Assembly: GCA_004794655.1 (NCBI GenBank)
Contig: SMMW01000145.1
Span: forward strand, 874,501-938,500
DNA length: 64,000 nt
Origin: Marisa cornuarietis
Taxonomy: Eukaryota; Mollusca; Gastropoda; Architaenioglossa; Ampullariidae
Direction: 5' to 3'
Made by a program: the position numbers and the translations under genes. Of the stretch, positions 25,265 through 38,505 are shown in pieces. The first letter of the stretch is position 1, and each line of letters opens with the position of its first letter. Below the pieces are notes generated by a model. The model was not told where the DNA came from, ran no database searches, and saw nothing but the letters and a program-made list of their open reading frames with translations.

Positions 25265-28200
25265 TCATGAAATGGAGTTGGAACGTGGTCTGACAGGCGA
25301 GGGCGCCACTAGTACCAACTGCGACACACAGCGGGAGACCGGATAGAGTCGGTTGTACTTGTCTGTCGGCCTCTGCTCGTTTCGGACGCAGACCACCACC
25401 TTCCTCTCCACCCCGCGCACAGAGGAGCCGCACGTGACCCACACGACGTCACTGCTGGCTGTGGCCACGTCGGTCACGTCAGCGTCCTTCTCGACCACGC
25501 GAACGGGTAGACCCTTCTTCATACCCCCAATAAACTTCTTGTTGTCCTTGGCGCTGCCAACGCACAGCACCAGGACATCTCGGTACTCGAGGTCGGGTGG
25601 GTTGGAGATGTCTGGCATATCGCACGGCCTTCTGTACACGACAGTCTTCACACTGGTAGCGGCTATGTCTGTGACAAATCATCCAGTCTTATCGGGAAAG
25701 GCATTTTACAATCTTTGCAAAACTTTTCTTCTCTAAATTTGTCTTACTTATATTACCTTCTTAAATGATACTCCGTTGGTTTTTTTTCTTTATTTATGCC
25801 CAAAAACTTTCTGGGCTTAGAGAATGAAGAGGGACATTGGCTGGAATCAAGAATTTTACAAAATGTTTCATCGTGGACGAGAAACTAAGATATAAAATGG
25901 TGGACGTATGTTCTTGTTTAAGTCAAATCATAGAGAAAGCACAATGCACTCGGATTCTGGCAACTGCCCAGCTCATGTCATTGATTCTACAGCGAAAATC
26001 GTGTTATACTCACCAGGTGTCAGGAGCTGTGTTTTGACACCCAGACGAAGACTGTGTAGAAAGTCTCGCACCTGTTGCCCACACAGTTTGCACCCGCCAG
26101 GAGAATCGGCCGAGTGTCCAGCACCCTGGTGGAATATTCGCTTGACAGCGGGGCCGTCTGTGGGGGCAGGAACGGGTAGCTCTGTGTATCTGGTGACATC
26201 ACGACCAATTTCGTCCGACATCTCCACCTCCCGTGTCACCACCGGGGGGTTCCGCAGCGGCCTGCTCAAGACGTGTACCTGCCACCCGGCAGGAGCCAGT
26301 GTGTGATAGCAGCTCGCCGCCCACAGATGAAGACTGGGATTCGTAGCCAGAAGGTTTTCGCAGAATGTGCGAAAGTGAGGCGCCGTTCTCCATCTGTTAC
26401 AATTTATTTATTTATTTATTTATTTATGCGAATTTCCTGTATTCACGTTTCTGTTTGATGTCTCCTCAGTCCTTCCTGACAGTAAGTTAGTCTTGTTCTT
26501 TCTTTTATTTATTCTCGTTGTCATTCTTCTCCTCACTCATTGATCATTCATTCTGTCGTTTCTTTATTTTTAAGTCAATGCTTTATTGATTTTTGATTCG
26601 TATATTTATGTATTTACACCATCCCTCCATCATTTGCTCGTTTATTTTATTCGTTTGTTTCGACAATTCCTTTGCTTGTTCGTGTTTTATTCTGTCATTT
26701 ATTTATTGTTTATTTCTTTCGTAGTTAGCATCACACTCAGGCAGAACCAAGCTATGACAAGGGCAGCCTGACCAGCTTACCTGTCGTCAGGTCCAGCTTC
26801 ATCAGCGATGATATGTAGGGGGCCATCCTCCTTCACCTTCATGTCGTCAAAAGCTCTGGCTACCTCTGGCCCCGTCTCCAGGCTGTACTCCACAAGATGG
26901 AGTCTGTCGGCCGCGCCTGACGGCTGTTGCCAAATCCTTTGCTGGACCAGAAAAAAGAGCATGCGACAAGCTGTGAGGCTCTCGTGGCAGGTGCTGACGA
27001 TGTAAACGCGGTGCCCCTTCTGCAGCCACTCTATGGCCATCAGGAGCAGCACAACGGTTTTGCCTGTGCCGGGAGGACCAGCGATGAACACGAGGGGAGG
27101 CGCCGAGTTGAGAAGATTGACCTGCTCGGGGAACAAGGTGATCTGGGCGGTGTAACACTCGCCTGTTACTGACACGGCCTGACTCAAGGTCTTCAGGGCC
27201 AGGCGTGGGGATGTGATGCAGGGAACGGTTACAGTTGTTGCTGGACCACAGAACCTGTCTCATAAAAAGTCACCACTGTTCCTTTACCTTTATACTAAAC
27301 AAGGCAACGTAGAATAGAAGGTAATATGCTCAAACATGTCTACTGATTTTATGGCTGATTAAGCATCAGAGAGATTTGCTCGTAAAAATCTTAAGCATGT
27401 TCATAGTGCAAAGTATATCCTTTACGACAAAAATCAAATTTCATATGATGATATGATGAAAACAGTATGAACAGTAATGTTAGACCTGTCGTACCTGTCA
27501 TGAGAATGGGTGCATGCAAAAGGTTTCAAAATGAAAAAAAGAGACACTAACAAGGTAAGCCGTCCAGAGCATTTCTGCTAGGACAAGCAAGTCGCAATAT
27601 TTTAAAGTGTTGCTTGAAGGTTTCTGTACCTACCTGGCCACTAAGGTTCTGTACATACTCGCCGACATATGACAGTCAGGTCCTACACTCAACACTACTC
27701 GCTCCCACCATCGCCTGAACTCATGAAGTGTCTCTTCGTCGACGTCCCACGGTGCACTGGGGTCAGGCAGGTGGTCGCTGCAGAGAAAAATGTCTCCAAT
27801 TCGCGAGGATTCTCTAGCTCCAAGAAGATGGTGGAGATCCTGGAAAAAATCAGAATCAATCAATTAATCGGTCGATCATCTAACTGGCGAATGTTAGTGG
27901 TCATCTTTGAGCTTCTTCTTCTTCTTCTTCTTCTTCTTCTTCTTCTTCTTCTTCTTCTTCTTCTTCTTCATTATTATTCAGCCATTTCTTGCTCAAACCA
28001 CATTATCGGTGAGATTTAAGAAACCAATTTGATGGAGAAAGTTTGGATAAGAAAGTTTTGACGTGTATGTAGTCTTCCTGACTAAATACGTATTCCACCC
28101 CTCGCTACCTCCACCCACACATTCTTCTTCGCCCCCAGTGGTGTTGCCCACCTGTATTCCCTGGGGATCTGCAGCAATGGCCTGTAGCACCATACCTCTG

Positions 28201-30967
28201 GTGAGATTGGGAAAAGCCACGACCTTGGTGACCAGGAGACCAGGACAGATGTCAGACACGATGTGCGACAGGACCGCCTGAGCTTTGTCGAGCTGCTTGG
28301 CGGCTTTACGCAGTTTCTCTTGAATCTGAGCGTTCATGCCCTCGTCTGAGATGACCATCCTGTCGAGGTTATAGCCCGAAGACTTGACCTCACAGACTAC
28401 GAACCCACAATGTTTGTGTATGATGAGGATGTCGAAGTCCCCCTGATTGTAATTTTGCGGCAGAGATGGCGGCAGGTTTAAAGTCGACGGAAGCAGGGCG
28501 GCCGCTGCGGTAAAAGCCGGTTCAGCCAAGTAGTCGCCAAACTTGAGCTGACTGAGCGCCACGAAGACGTCGCCATATTCCTCCGCCATCTTGCTAAAGC
28601 AGCTCAGCACGCGCTCCAACGCAGAGTCGTCAGAGAGGTCAGTCTCTTGCACGGGGAGGGGCCTAGGGGTCAGCGGCCGCCCGTTGAAGGAAGGGGGCGT
28701 GGCCTGGTCTGGGGGGCGTGGCTGTAGCGGAACTAGCACGTGCTGTCCAGCCACTTCGTGAGCAGCCATCGGAACCCGCTTGACGAAGACGGCGGGAAGA
28801 AAGTAGGCCTGGGATTCCAGCTTCGGGAACATGTCTTTGACCCACTGCAGCCAGAATGCCTGTGCGTACGCTGATATGGTTTCCTGAAAAAAAAAAAACA
28901 ACAAAAGGATGCAATTGTTTATTTTCGGTTAAAGCCATCCATTTTCCAGACACAATCATAATGCAAGAATTTCATTGGATATGCATCTGTCGTCATTATT
29001 CATTTTTTTTATTTTATCTTGCATCAGAAACAAAGCTAGTATGGCCGTGTAATAATAATAATAGGAGATGAAAGGAAAGGGCTGGACATGGGGTCGCCTG
29101 GAGCGAGTTTCAGCCGATCGACATCAGTGGCGGGCTCTGGTTTAGGCCTTATGTGCAACTAGCGCGAAGAGGATTGAATGAATGATTGTAATAATAATAA
29201 TAATAATAAATGAAGATTTGTATAGCGCATATTCACACTCATAGAGAGCATGCTCTTAGCGCAACAAGTAAGAGACATGGACTAAATGAACAGAACACGA
29301 GGGATGGAAGAATAAACAACAGTACTGACGACAAACAGAAAACAAAGATGGAAACCACAAAAAGGTACCAAGTAACAGAACATAGAAAATATAGCGATTC
29401 TGCAGAGAAAGATGGGTAGACAAGTAGCAAGAGCAGAAGGGGGAGGGTAAGAAGGACGACCATTGTGTGGACTGAGGAGTAATGCTCAAGGAAGAGGTGC
29501 AATGAGGAAAAGCTACCCTGATAAAAACCGATTTTCATTGAGGATAAGTTCTCAACTGCTGATACACAAGTCTGACAAACAGTCGCACAGTTTTGAACAA
29601 TGTATATCCCATGAAAACGATTCTTGACTCGGGCACATGAAACAGGCTTCGCCCCTTAATTGTCTATTGACTTCTGACCAGCCAACTGCCAGAGGTACAG
29701 GTGCATCAAAATTCTTTAAGAAGATCATCTGAGGACGGACAGACGGAAAAGACAAAGAACAGGACGAATAAACAATGAAAATAAAAGCATGAAGCCAGAT
29801 TAATGGACGATATTCACACACAATGTTTTTCAAATGGTGAAATTTTTTAAAAGAAAAAAGGCTCCTGCTTGAAAGGAGAATTACAAACACATGCTAACCT
29901 TTGTGCCAGACTTCTGACAAATGAGGCGGATGGCCTCCATAATCTGAGTGCGATACCCGCGAATGACAAAAATAGACATGCTGGGTATTGGGGTGGGTTG
30001 TGTTGTCTTGTAAACTGAAGCACCCGAAATAGTTTTGATCTCTCGGATAGTATGGCCATCTGAAAAAATATCACATATGATTTTAAAGTAAAATTGAACA
30101 AAACACGAAAATATTTTTGTCATGCATATTTGTTTCCAAATACAAAAGTATCTTTGTTCAAAGGACCATGGTTGTCGGTCTAAAAGTTTCTTTTTTCAAA
30201 TTCAGCAGTGGACATTTGTCTGTCATTTACAGAACATATTTGGTAGTCAAAGTGCTTTTGTTTACAGCCAGAAAGTGAGGAGTGCAAGGTGTCTGTTCAC
30301 AGTGCAAAGGTCAGCAAAGTCAGTCTCTTCTTCATATTAACCGTTAACTTCCTATTTTAATTTTGTTAATAAGAAATATTAAACTCAGCAGTCCAGCTTG
30401 CTTCCAATCCGATGAGAAAAGTCATTGTTCACAGGGCATGTCTGCAGAAAAAATTATCTTAGTTCACGGTGAAAGTTAATATGCGTTTCTTCGTACTACA
30501 ATGTGCTTTGTACTACAACCACTCTGGTCCTAGAGATTAGAGCAGGGCGAGAGCCTTATTTATCCCTTCACTCATTCACTCAAACGGTTTCACTAGGAAT
30601 ACGTTGGTCTTAGATATCAAGATGTAGGACAGTTTTATTTATTCATTCACTCATTCATATAATAAGTTAATACATAGATCATCTATTGCATTCTAGCGTT
30701 CTATGATTGGATAATAATTTATTGGTGTAATTGTTTTAAATGTTGTCTTTTCCACTGCCTCTTATTTCTATCTCTGCCTCAGACTGAACTACACCTTTCT
30801 AGAGGTCAGAGTGCACGACTAGACAGGTAGACAGCAGCATGGACTTGGATACCTTTGCCGATGACCAGACCACACAGGTGGTCGGGTACTGCGTGCAGAC
30901 ATTCCTCAATGGGGGTCCGTCTCTTCCGTCGTCCACAGGTGTCTCTGCCGACCTCCACCTTACTCAT
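25265..30967 (-). CDS. Gene C: KH / nuclease / SF1 helicase-like protein, 7 exons, about 823 aa
   Basis: Exons: 30967-30853, 30059-29899, 28883-28152, 27839-27634, 27254-26781, 26393-26014, 25668-25265; the sum is 2472 nt. The KH loop across the first junction is G-K-D-G, followed by HTIREI and SGASV, a good type I KH. The nuclease exon is complete (GDFDILIIH, CEVKSSG). Walker A is GPPGTGKT and Walker B is IIADEAGPDD. Exon 6 has LRNPPVVTREVE and HQGAGH with CKLCG. The last exon has RGVERKVVVCV and YNRLYPVSRC. A KRRKR-like basic patch near residues 13-18 could aid nuclear import or RNA contact (inference). All recognisable active-site residues are kept, so this is one of the best candidates for a fully active member. 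A MITE sits about 170 bp upstream of the start codon. The 3' end faces that of gene B. Confidence 0.85.
27908..27970. repeat. (CTT)n microsatellite
   Basis: About 62 bp of perfect CTT triplets in the intron between the linker and nuclease exons of gene C. Confidence 0.95.
29070..29175 (+). mobile_element. LINE C-terminal remnant
   Basis: Plus-strand translation reads TWGRLERVSADRHQWRALV then ALCAT, the typical last residues of a LINE polyprotein. A stop interrupts it. It lies between the KH and nuclease exons of gene C. Confidence 0.65.
29190..29500 (-). mobile_element. LINE 3' end, reverse orientation
   Basis: The (ATT)n tail followed by TTTGTATAGCGCATATTCAC and GAGAGCATGCTCTTAGCGC is the inverted counterpart of the element tail at 58160-58470. 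It is the same family, in an intron of gene C. Confidence 0.75.
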
Positions 30968-31138
30968 GACCTGGAACTGAATTAGTTTTAGTCTCAAACT
31001 CGTTTCGCTTTTAACTTTAAACTGACTTTGTCCCAAACTTCGTAGCCTGACTTTTCTCATAGCCCCCCCCCCAAAAAAAAAAAAAATAAATGAAAGTTCA
31101 CAATTACTAATTATTAGTTTCGCAGGAAGTAGAGTTCA

Positions 31139-31404
31139 GGGGCCAGTTGCACAACACGTTTCTAAACCTTAAAACTGTTCTAAAGAGGCAAAATCTCTTC
31201 TTAGCTATTTTGATTCTTTGCAGAAAAACATACAAGAAATTGCACTGACAGGACGGACAGTCAGACCTAAACAACTTTATCTTAGTTAAAGCAGTTTTAG
31301 TTTTAAAAATTCTAAAATTGTGGTGCGTACTTTAAACTAATTACCTAAATAGAGTTAAGGCCTAAAAGTGTTTAAAATTAGAAATATGTTGTGCAACTGG
31401 CCCC
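31139..31404. mobile_element. MITE (266 bp) with about 18-bp inverted ends
   Basis: The left end GGGGCCAGTTGCACAACA is inverted exactly at the right end (TGTTGTGCAACTGGCCCC). No clear target duplication flanks it, so the superfamily is undecided. It lies about 170 bp upstream of the gene C start codon. Confidence 0.85.
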
Positions 31405-31754
31405 AGAAGATGTCTCATAGTGTAGTGAAATCAAATACGGGTTTTTTTTCTCTTTCTCTCTCTCTCTCTTGTCTTTCAGCCTGTGTTTTATGTGTGCACA
31501 TATCCTTCTCTTGGTGCCATGTATTGTCATGTTTGCATGTCTGTGTATATTTGCATAATGTTAACATGCACGTGCATGCACACAGATATACACACATATA
31601 CACATATAACTTGTGAGGCTCTATATTTGTAGATGTGTGTATAGACATCAAGACATGCCGACATCTAAGCATGGGCTGTTAAGACCCTCTGTCATTTGGA
31701 CAAGTCTGCATACGGGAATGAAAATTAAAAATAGATATGTCGTCAGATATACGA

Positions 31755-31755
31755 G

Positions 31756-31823
<68 letters not shown>
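31755..31823. repeat. (CA)n microsatellite
   Basis: About 69 bp of perfect CA repeats upstream of gene C. Confidence 0.95.
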
Positions 31824-31825
<2 letters not shown>

Positions 31826-32805
31826 ATGCCTGATATTTTACTCTACTGTCTGGTAAGCCTTATTCTTGTCTAGGAGAAGAGGTAGGGGAGCTAACCACTT
31901 TACTCCTCCCTACTTCAGACCTCACGTGACATAGTCCCACCCAGATTGTTGAGAAGAGTTTAAGCCTTACAACTCGGTGAAGCTTAACTTTGGCCCAGTC
32001 ATCTGATAGCTGTATTATTTTTACTGTGTTGTGCTTGAAAGTAGGAAACCTCACACAATACAACTGTTACTGATGTCGATAACCGGGCTGGCACTTTACT
32101 AGTCGGACTTTAAATAGAATGGAATTTCAAAGTATGAGATCGAATACACACACACACACACAGGGTGGGCTTAAAGTAAATGCACATTCAGTTTGAAGCA
32201 TGACCCGATTATGACTACACTTGACCAAGTAGTGTATGTATACAAACAGACGTATGAACATATGCACACATGAGCACAATACACACGCACGCACACGTGT
32301 GCACACCTGCGAGCACTGAGCACACATACCAAGAGCTTGACTCACGTGACAGAGTCCTGTACAGTATCCCAATTGTCGACTACCTGACTCCAACAGAATG
32401 TCCTGTGCCGAGAAAGGCACACACTGCCCAGCCTCATTCCCCCAGGTGTTTATCAGGTGTAAAAGACTCACCTTTCTGATGTCGGGGACTGGAGAATGTG
32501 CTGCAAGTCACGAGGTGTGTGAGACTGGTCTACGCATGCTCCGCTATCGACTTCCTGGTGCGATTGTCCTTGTTTTGCATTAGGTCTTGAAAAGAAAACA
32601 CCCGCACCCCACACCAACCACCCGTTTATCCATTGAAAACAGCAGGAAGGGCGCCAGGACCCCTCGACTAGACAACATAATATACGGCGGTGAGAGATTA
32701 ATTGCTATAGAGCTACAGGTACACAGACAGGTGTGTGTGGCTTCACTGCAGGTGGTGCATGTTATTCACAGGTGACAGTGGTGTGTGGTCGTACAAATGG
32801 CTCTG

Positions 32806-32868
<63 letters not shown>

Positions 32869-33159
32869 ATCTCGGTCACATTTGCATGCATCTTTTTGTG
32901 TCTGCGTATGAGTTTATGCGTTTATTCCATTCACTTGCTTCAGTCTAACACCAATAAAAAAAATCAGTCAAATCAAATTAACCAAGGCTTCAGACACAGC
33001 TCCTGTTTCTTATTGTGTTTATTCTACTGAGAAAGATAGCATAGAATAATACCATTCACCCTTGACTAAGTAAATAAAATAGGTACATAAACTCAATCTC
33101 ACACATGTGAACATATTCCCGTATATTTATGTGTGTATTATTGTGCGTGTACAAAGATA

Positions 33160-33960
33160 AATAAAAAGGCACGAAGAAAGAACAAAGTAGTGATGTTGGG
33201 CAAGGTGAGAAGAAAAACAGAGAGAGGAAAAGTTAGAAGATAAAACAGAAAAAAAGAGCGAAAAACATATAAAGATTGAGGGAAAAATACGCAGAGATAG
33301 AGACATAAAGATAGAGAGAGATGAACAAAGAAACCGAGACAGATAAAGAGGTAAGGAGAGAGAAAGACTGAGACAGATTTACACAAAAAAGTGAGATAAA
33401 GTAGTAAAGATTGCTCTCTTTTTTTTTCAAGGTCCATTGTAAAATGATATGTTTTTCCGGTCAAGTTTGTTTGTAATGATCGGCGTCCATCTCATGTCCC
33501 TTTCGCTGGCTCACTTTCCCCAACCATCTGTGGAGTCAGGTCTTAATTCCCGACATTTGGATTGATTAGGGAAAATTCGTTGGCTTGGACGGGTGTTGAA
33601 CCAGCGCACGCTTAGGTCTGGACGCCAGTGCTCTAACAACAAGGCTAACCGCTTCCCCACAAAGAGATAAAGAGAGAGAGAGAGGAAGACAGCGAGATAA
33701 GAAAGAATGAGAGAAAGAGAATCATAGAGACAGAAAGAGAAGCAGACAGAAGCTATTAGAGAGACAAAATGAAAAAGAGAGACAAATAGAGACAGAGTGG
33801 TTAAAAGAGAATCAGAGAGAAAGACAAAATGAGGAAAGAGTCTGAAAAAGGTGGATAGGCAGGAATAACAGAGACAGAAAGAAAAAAAGGGAAAAATCTT
33901 TACAAACGTTTGTTGTACAGAAAGAGGACGGGAGTGTGCAGAACATAAAAAGAGGGAGGA
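33160..33960 (+). repeat. Strand-biased adenine/guanine-rich low-complexity region
   Basis: Two purine-heavy blocks (about 33160-33400 and 33660-33960) of imperfect GAGA and AAAGA, split by the SINE near 33530-33660. Confidence 0.7.
33480..33662 (-). mobile_element. tRNA-derived SINE
   Basis: Read on minus, it opens with GGGGAAGCGGTTAGCC and TTAGAGCACTGGCGTC (A-box region) and then CTGGTTCAACACCC (B box), a tRNA-like head of about 70 bp. A unique body with GATGGACGCCGATCATTACA follows. Confidence 0.65.
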
Positions 33961-34157
33961 TTGTGGGTTTTTTTCTCTCTTTCACTTGGGGATGATGAAA
34001 ACTGATAAATGTGTTAACATAAGGCTAACTCAACCTGCCTCACAATTGGGGATGTCAGGCTAGAGCAATGCGGTATCATTTTAATTTTTCTGTCATTTTT
34101 TCATAAAAGTTTTGCAGCAGCAGGTACTGTGACATTAAGCCGTAGTCTCCAGTAAAA

Positions 34158-36386
34158 TCAGACAGGGCTGACATCAGCGACTACCCGGCCATCGCCAGGT
34201 GAGGACGGGTACACCAGCACCAGGTGCGAGGTGCATCGCGACATGGCGTACAGGCGGTGGTACACGTCGGAGTGGCGATACTCGTTACGAACACACACCA
34301 CGACTTTCCTCTCTACGCCGCGAGTTTGCGCGCTGTTCATCACCCACACTACGTCACTCCTGGACGTAGCTACGTCCTCCACGTCACTGCGGCTGCCGTC
34401 CTCCATCACTCGCACCGGCAACCCTGCCTGCCGCAGACCCTCCACCACTCCGCTGTTGTTCCGCATGCGGCCAGTACAGACGATCAGCACATCCCTAAAG
34501 TCCAGCTTCCCCCCGTGGGTAGTAGATGTTGCTGCCGCTGAACCCGCCTCGACAGTTGTGGAGCCAGTGCTTGGTGTCGACCTGCAGGGTGTGTCAGCAG
34601 CCAACGTTGCGGTGTCGCTGATTGTGGAAGACTGAGGCATCACTGGGTTACTGTTGAGGCTGACAGCGGCACCTGTTGTGTCGATGTTTGTGGAACCAGA
34701 TAAAGGGATGTCGCTGGTTGATACTGGTCACAGAAAGGATAGAAGGAATGAAATAAACAACAAGAACTGATTGTGAGACAGATTGTTAATAAAACTCGAT
34801 GTCCTCGTGTCTCTGTGAATAATTTTCTGATGCTTCTACTTTTTATTGCTTTTCCCTTAATTATAACTTTATCTTAATCCTTTTTTCTTTCTTGTCTACG
34901 TTCACTTTTCTTTCTTCCCTTTTTTCTTTTACTCATTCTTCTTTTTTTTCCCTGGATTTCTTCGCTTTTCTTCTTCGGATCCCCCCTCCTCCTCCTCCTC
35001 CTCATCATCATCATCATCATGCCAAACTAATCAACTTGTTGACTTACATCCAGAGCATAAAAGGTGATTTCTCCCCAACCCCAGACGGCGCAAGGCCATT
35101 CCGATCTCCATTCCGCAGCCAAAGCAGTTTCCTGGGTGCTCCCCGGTGTGACCTTGACCGTCATGGTAGAGAAAGGTTACGGAGGGGTCATGTGGAGCTC
35201 GTGCAGCCTCCTTTTCGTACTCTTCCACGTCGGCGTGAAACTCGTTGGCTCTGGCCACCTCCCGCACCACTGACGCCGGGTACCGGAAGGGCTTTGTGAA
35301 GAGATGCACGTCCCAATCCGGGTGAGCTGCCCCCTGGCGGCAGCTGGCGGCCCACAGGTGCAGTCGAGGGACAACTGACTGCAGTTTCTCGCAGAATGAC
35401 TGCAAGCGCGGCTTTGGGAATGTTGTATACTCGTCCTCAGGTCTGTACCTGTAAGTCAGGTTTATACCTGTGAGTCAGTGTGTACATGTGAGTCAGTTTA
35501 TAACCTGTGAGTCAGTGTGTACATGTGAGTCAGGTTTATAACCTGTGAGTCAGTGTGTACATGTGAGTCAGTTTATAACCTGTGAGTCAGTGTGTACATG
35601 TGAGTCAGGTTTATACCTGTGAGTCAGTGTGTACATGTGAGTCAGTTTATAACCTGTGAGTCAGTGTGTACATGTGAGTCAGGTTTATACCTGTGAGTCA
35701 GTGTGTACATGTGAGTCAGGTTTATAACCTGTGAGTCAGTGTGTACATGTGAGTCAGTTTATAACCTGTGAGTCAGTGTGTACATGTGAGTCAGTTTATA
35801 CCTGTGAATCTGTGTGTACATGTGAGTCAGTTTATACCTGTGAGTCAGTGTGTACATGTGAGTCAGTTTATACCTGTGAGTCAGTGTGTACATGTGAGTC
35901 AGGTTTATAACCTGTGAGTCAGTGTGTACATGTGAGTCAGTTTATAACCTGTGAGTCAGTGTGTACATGTGAGTCAGTTTATAACCTGTGAGTCAGTGTG
36001 TACATGTGAGTCAGGTTTATAACCTGTGAGTCAGTGTGTACATGTGAGTCAGGTTTGTAACCTGTGAGTCAGTGTGTACATGTGAGTCAGGTTTATAACC
36101 TGTAAGTCAGTGTGTACATGTGAGTCAGGTTTATAACCTGTGAGTCAGTGTGTACATGTGAGTCAGGTTTATAACCTGTGAGTCAGTGTGTACATGTGAG
36201 TCAGGTTTATAACCTGTGAGTCAGTGTGTACATGTGAGTCAGGTTTATAACCTGTGAGTCAGTGTGTACATGTGAGTCAGGCGTATTGTACTTTTCAACC
36301 ACTTGTTGTGTATCCTTGAGTCAAGTTGTACCTGTGAGTCGGATGTCTACATGTCATAGTCACATATCTGGCTGCAATGTGTCATG

Positions 36387-36434
<48 letters not shown>

Positions 36435-38036
36435 TGAGAGAGAGAGAGAACACAATTAGAGACGTACCAGAAGATAAACATTTTTCTTTCTGCACTTTCT
36501 TTCACATTCACACATTCACAGACCTCCACACATCCACTTACAACACGTCAGGTCCCGCTTCATCGACGACGACATACAGCTCCCCGTCCTTGACCATCGA
36601 CCTCAGTTCCTCCACCGCCGTCTCGATCTCTTTCTCGTCCCTGAAATTGTACTGGAGACATTTCAACCTGTCCCCCTGCCCTCTGACCTCAGCGTAACGC
36701 TGCAGCAGGCTGTGCAACGTGATGCAGGCCACGCAGCCGCCCTCCCACGTGCTGAGCACGCACACCACGTGGTCATGACGTAGCCACTCCTTGGCCACCA
36801 GGAGCAGAGTCAAGGTTTTGCCGGTGCCCGGGGGTCCGGCGAGGAAGACTTTGGGCGGAGCCATCTTGAGGAGGTGAGCTTGTTGCTGGGACAGCGGTAA
36901 GTGGGCCGTGTGGTCTTCACGTCCAGCACCTGGTCGGACACCATCGTCTGCTTCCAAACTCAGTCTGGGCAGTGAGTAGCATGGCACTGTCACTGTGCTG
37001 GCTGCCCCCCAAAACCTGAAACATGGCAGTTAGTTCGTCCTTTAGATATTTCTACCTTTCTACAGGATATAGGGACGTATTGATGGTACAGTATATAGTG
37101 TATCTGCCCTACAGATTGTACACAACATATAGTTTATTCTATCGACAGGTGTTATAAAACATTACTTATAGGTGATCTCCACGAGTCTTTTTGTTCACAT
37201 ATATATATCTTCTTTACAGGATTTATCATACATAATGTATATTTCGTCCCTTCCAAGAGTGTTATACTATGACATATACAACTCAGCCTTTCGCAGGATT
37301 TTATGTTTAATGTTATATAAAGCTTAATTTTCCACCTGCAGAGAAAGAGGAATAACGAGAAATAACAGACAAGGTTATGTTACAAAATAAAGTGTTTTTA
37401 CCGAGCTTAACTAAAAAAAAAAGTTTGCAGAGATTTGTCTGTACATATGTAAATTTTAAAGTTTTTTCACATTTGAGATGCTCAGGAACATGGTAGAGCA
37501 GCCTCAACATACGCGTGCGTCACCATGGAAATATGTTACAGACGTACCCTGCCTCCAACTCACCCACCCTCTCACCCGACACTCACTCCTGACTCATCGA
37601 GCTCCACAAACACATAAATGAATTGAAGAGGGTGGGTGGGTTAATCAAGAGTAGGCGCAGCTCCACACATGACCAACATCTTATTTTTACCTAGCGATGA
37701 GCGTTTTGTACACGTCAGCAGTCATGCTGGGGTCACGGCCATGTCGAACCGTTAGGTGGCGCCACCACTCTATTAGTCTTGTTAGTGTCTTCTTGATTTC
37801 GTCTCCCGGCACTTTATCAAACATGTGGTCAGATGTGATGAAGTGGGCACTAACTTCGGTGTCCTCCTCTGTCTCCAGACAACGACGCAAATCCTGAGCA
37901 ACAAGAACATTGCAAATAATAAGAAGAAGAGGAGAAGGAAGAAGATGAAGGAGAAGAAGAGAACATTTACCCTTTTCAATTACACTAAAATTATATTTGG
38001 AGTAGGAATATGCAATACTAACAGTAGACAAATCAC

Positions 38037-38092
<56 letters not shown>

Positions 38093-38464
38093 ACCACCAC
38101 CACCACCACCACACTCGATCACCGCACGATCAAACTGAACCAGGATGTCCCATCTTATGCCAATTTTCTTCATTTGGCGGAGACAGTAAAGATCTTGCTG
38201 GGCCATTATGATAGTGGAAACTACATTGACTTCCCAGCCCAGAACATTGGAGATGATGAAAGCCAGAAACCTTAAGTGGTTCGCTTGCTCAATGGCCTCG
38301 CCTTTGAGAGAGAGAGGGGGGGGGTTCAACAGGATCTCTCCTTCTGAGGAAATCAACTATCGTCTCTTTGGTTTTAGAATCATTCAGCTGCAGACCATTA
38401 CCGCTGCCCCAAGGCACCAAGGGATTCATTTCTTGGCGGTAGTGTATGGATATATACGTATAGA

Positions 38465-38505
<41 letters not shown>

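Larger units (their letters stand above)
30968..34157. other. Spacer between genes C and D
   Basis: Contains the MITE at 31139, (CA)n at 31755-31823, (GT)n at about 32810-32852, short GA tracts, a tRNA-derived SINE head and an adenine/guanine-rich stretch. No coding exon was recognised; ORFs here are repeat-driven. Confidence 0.6.
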
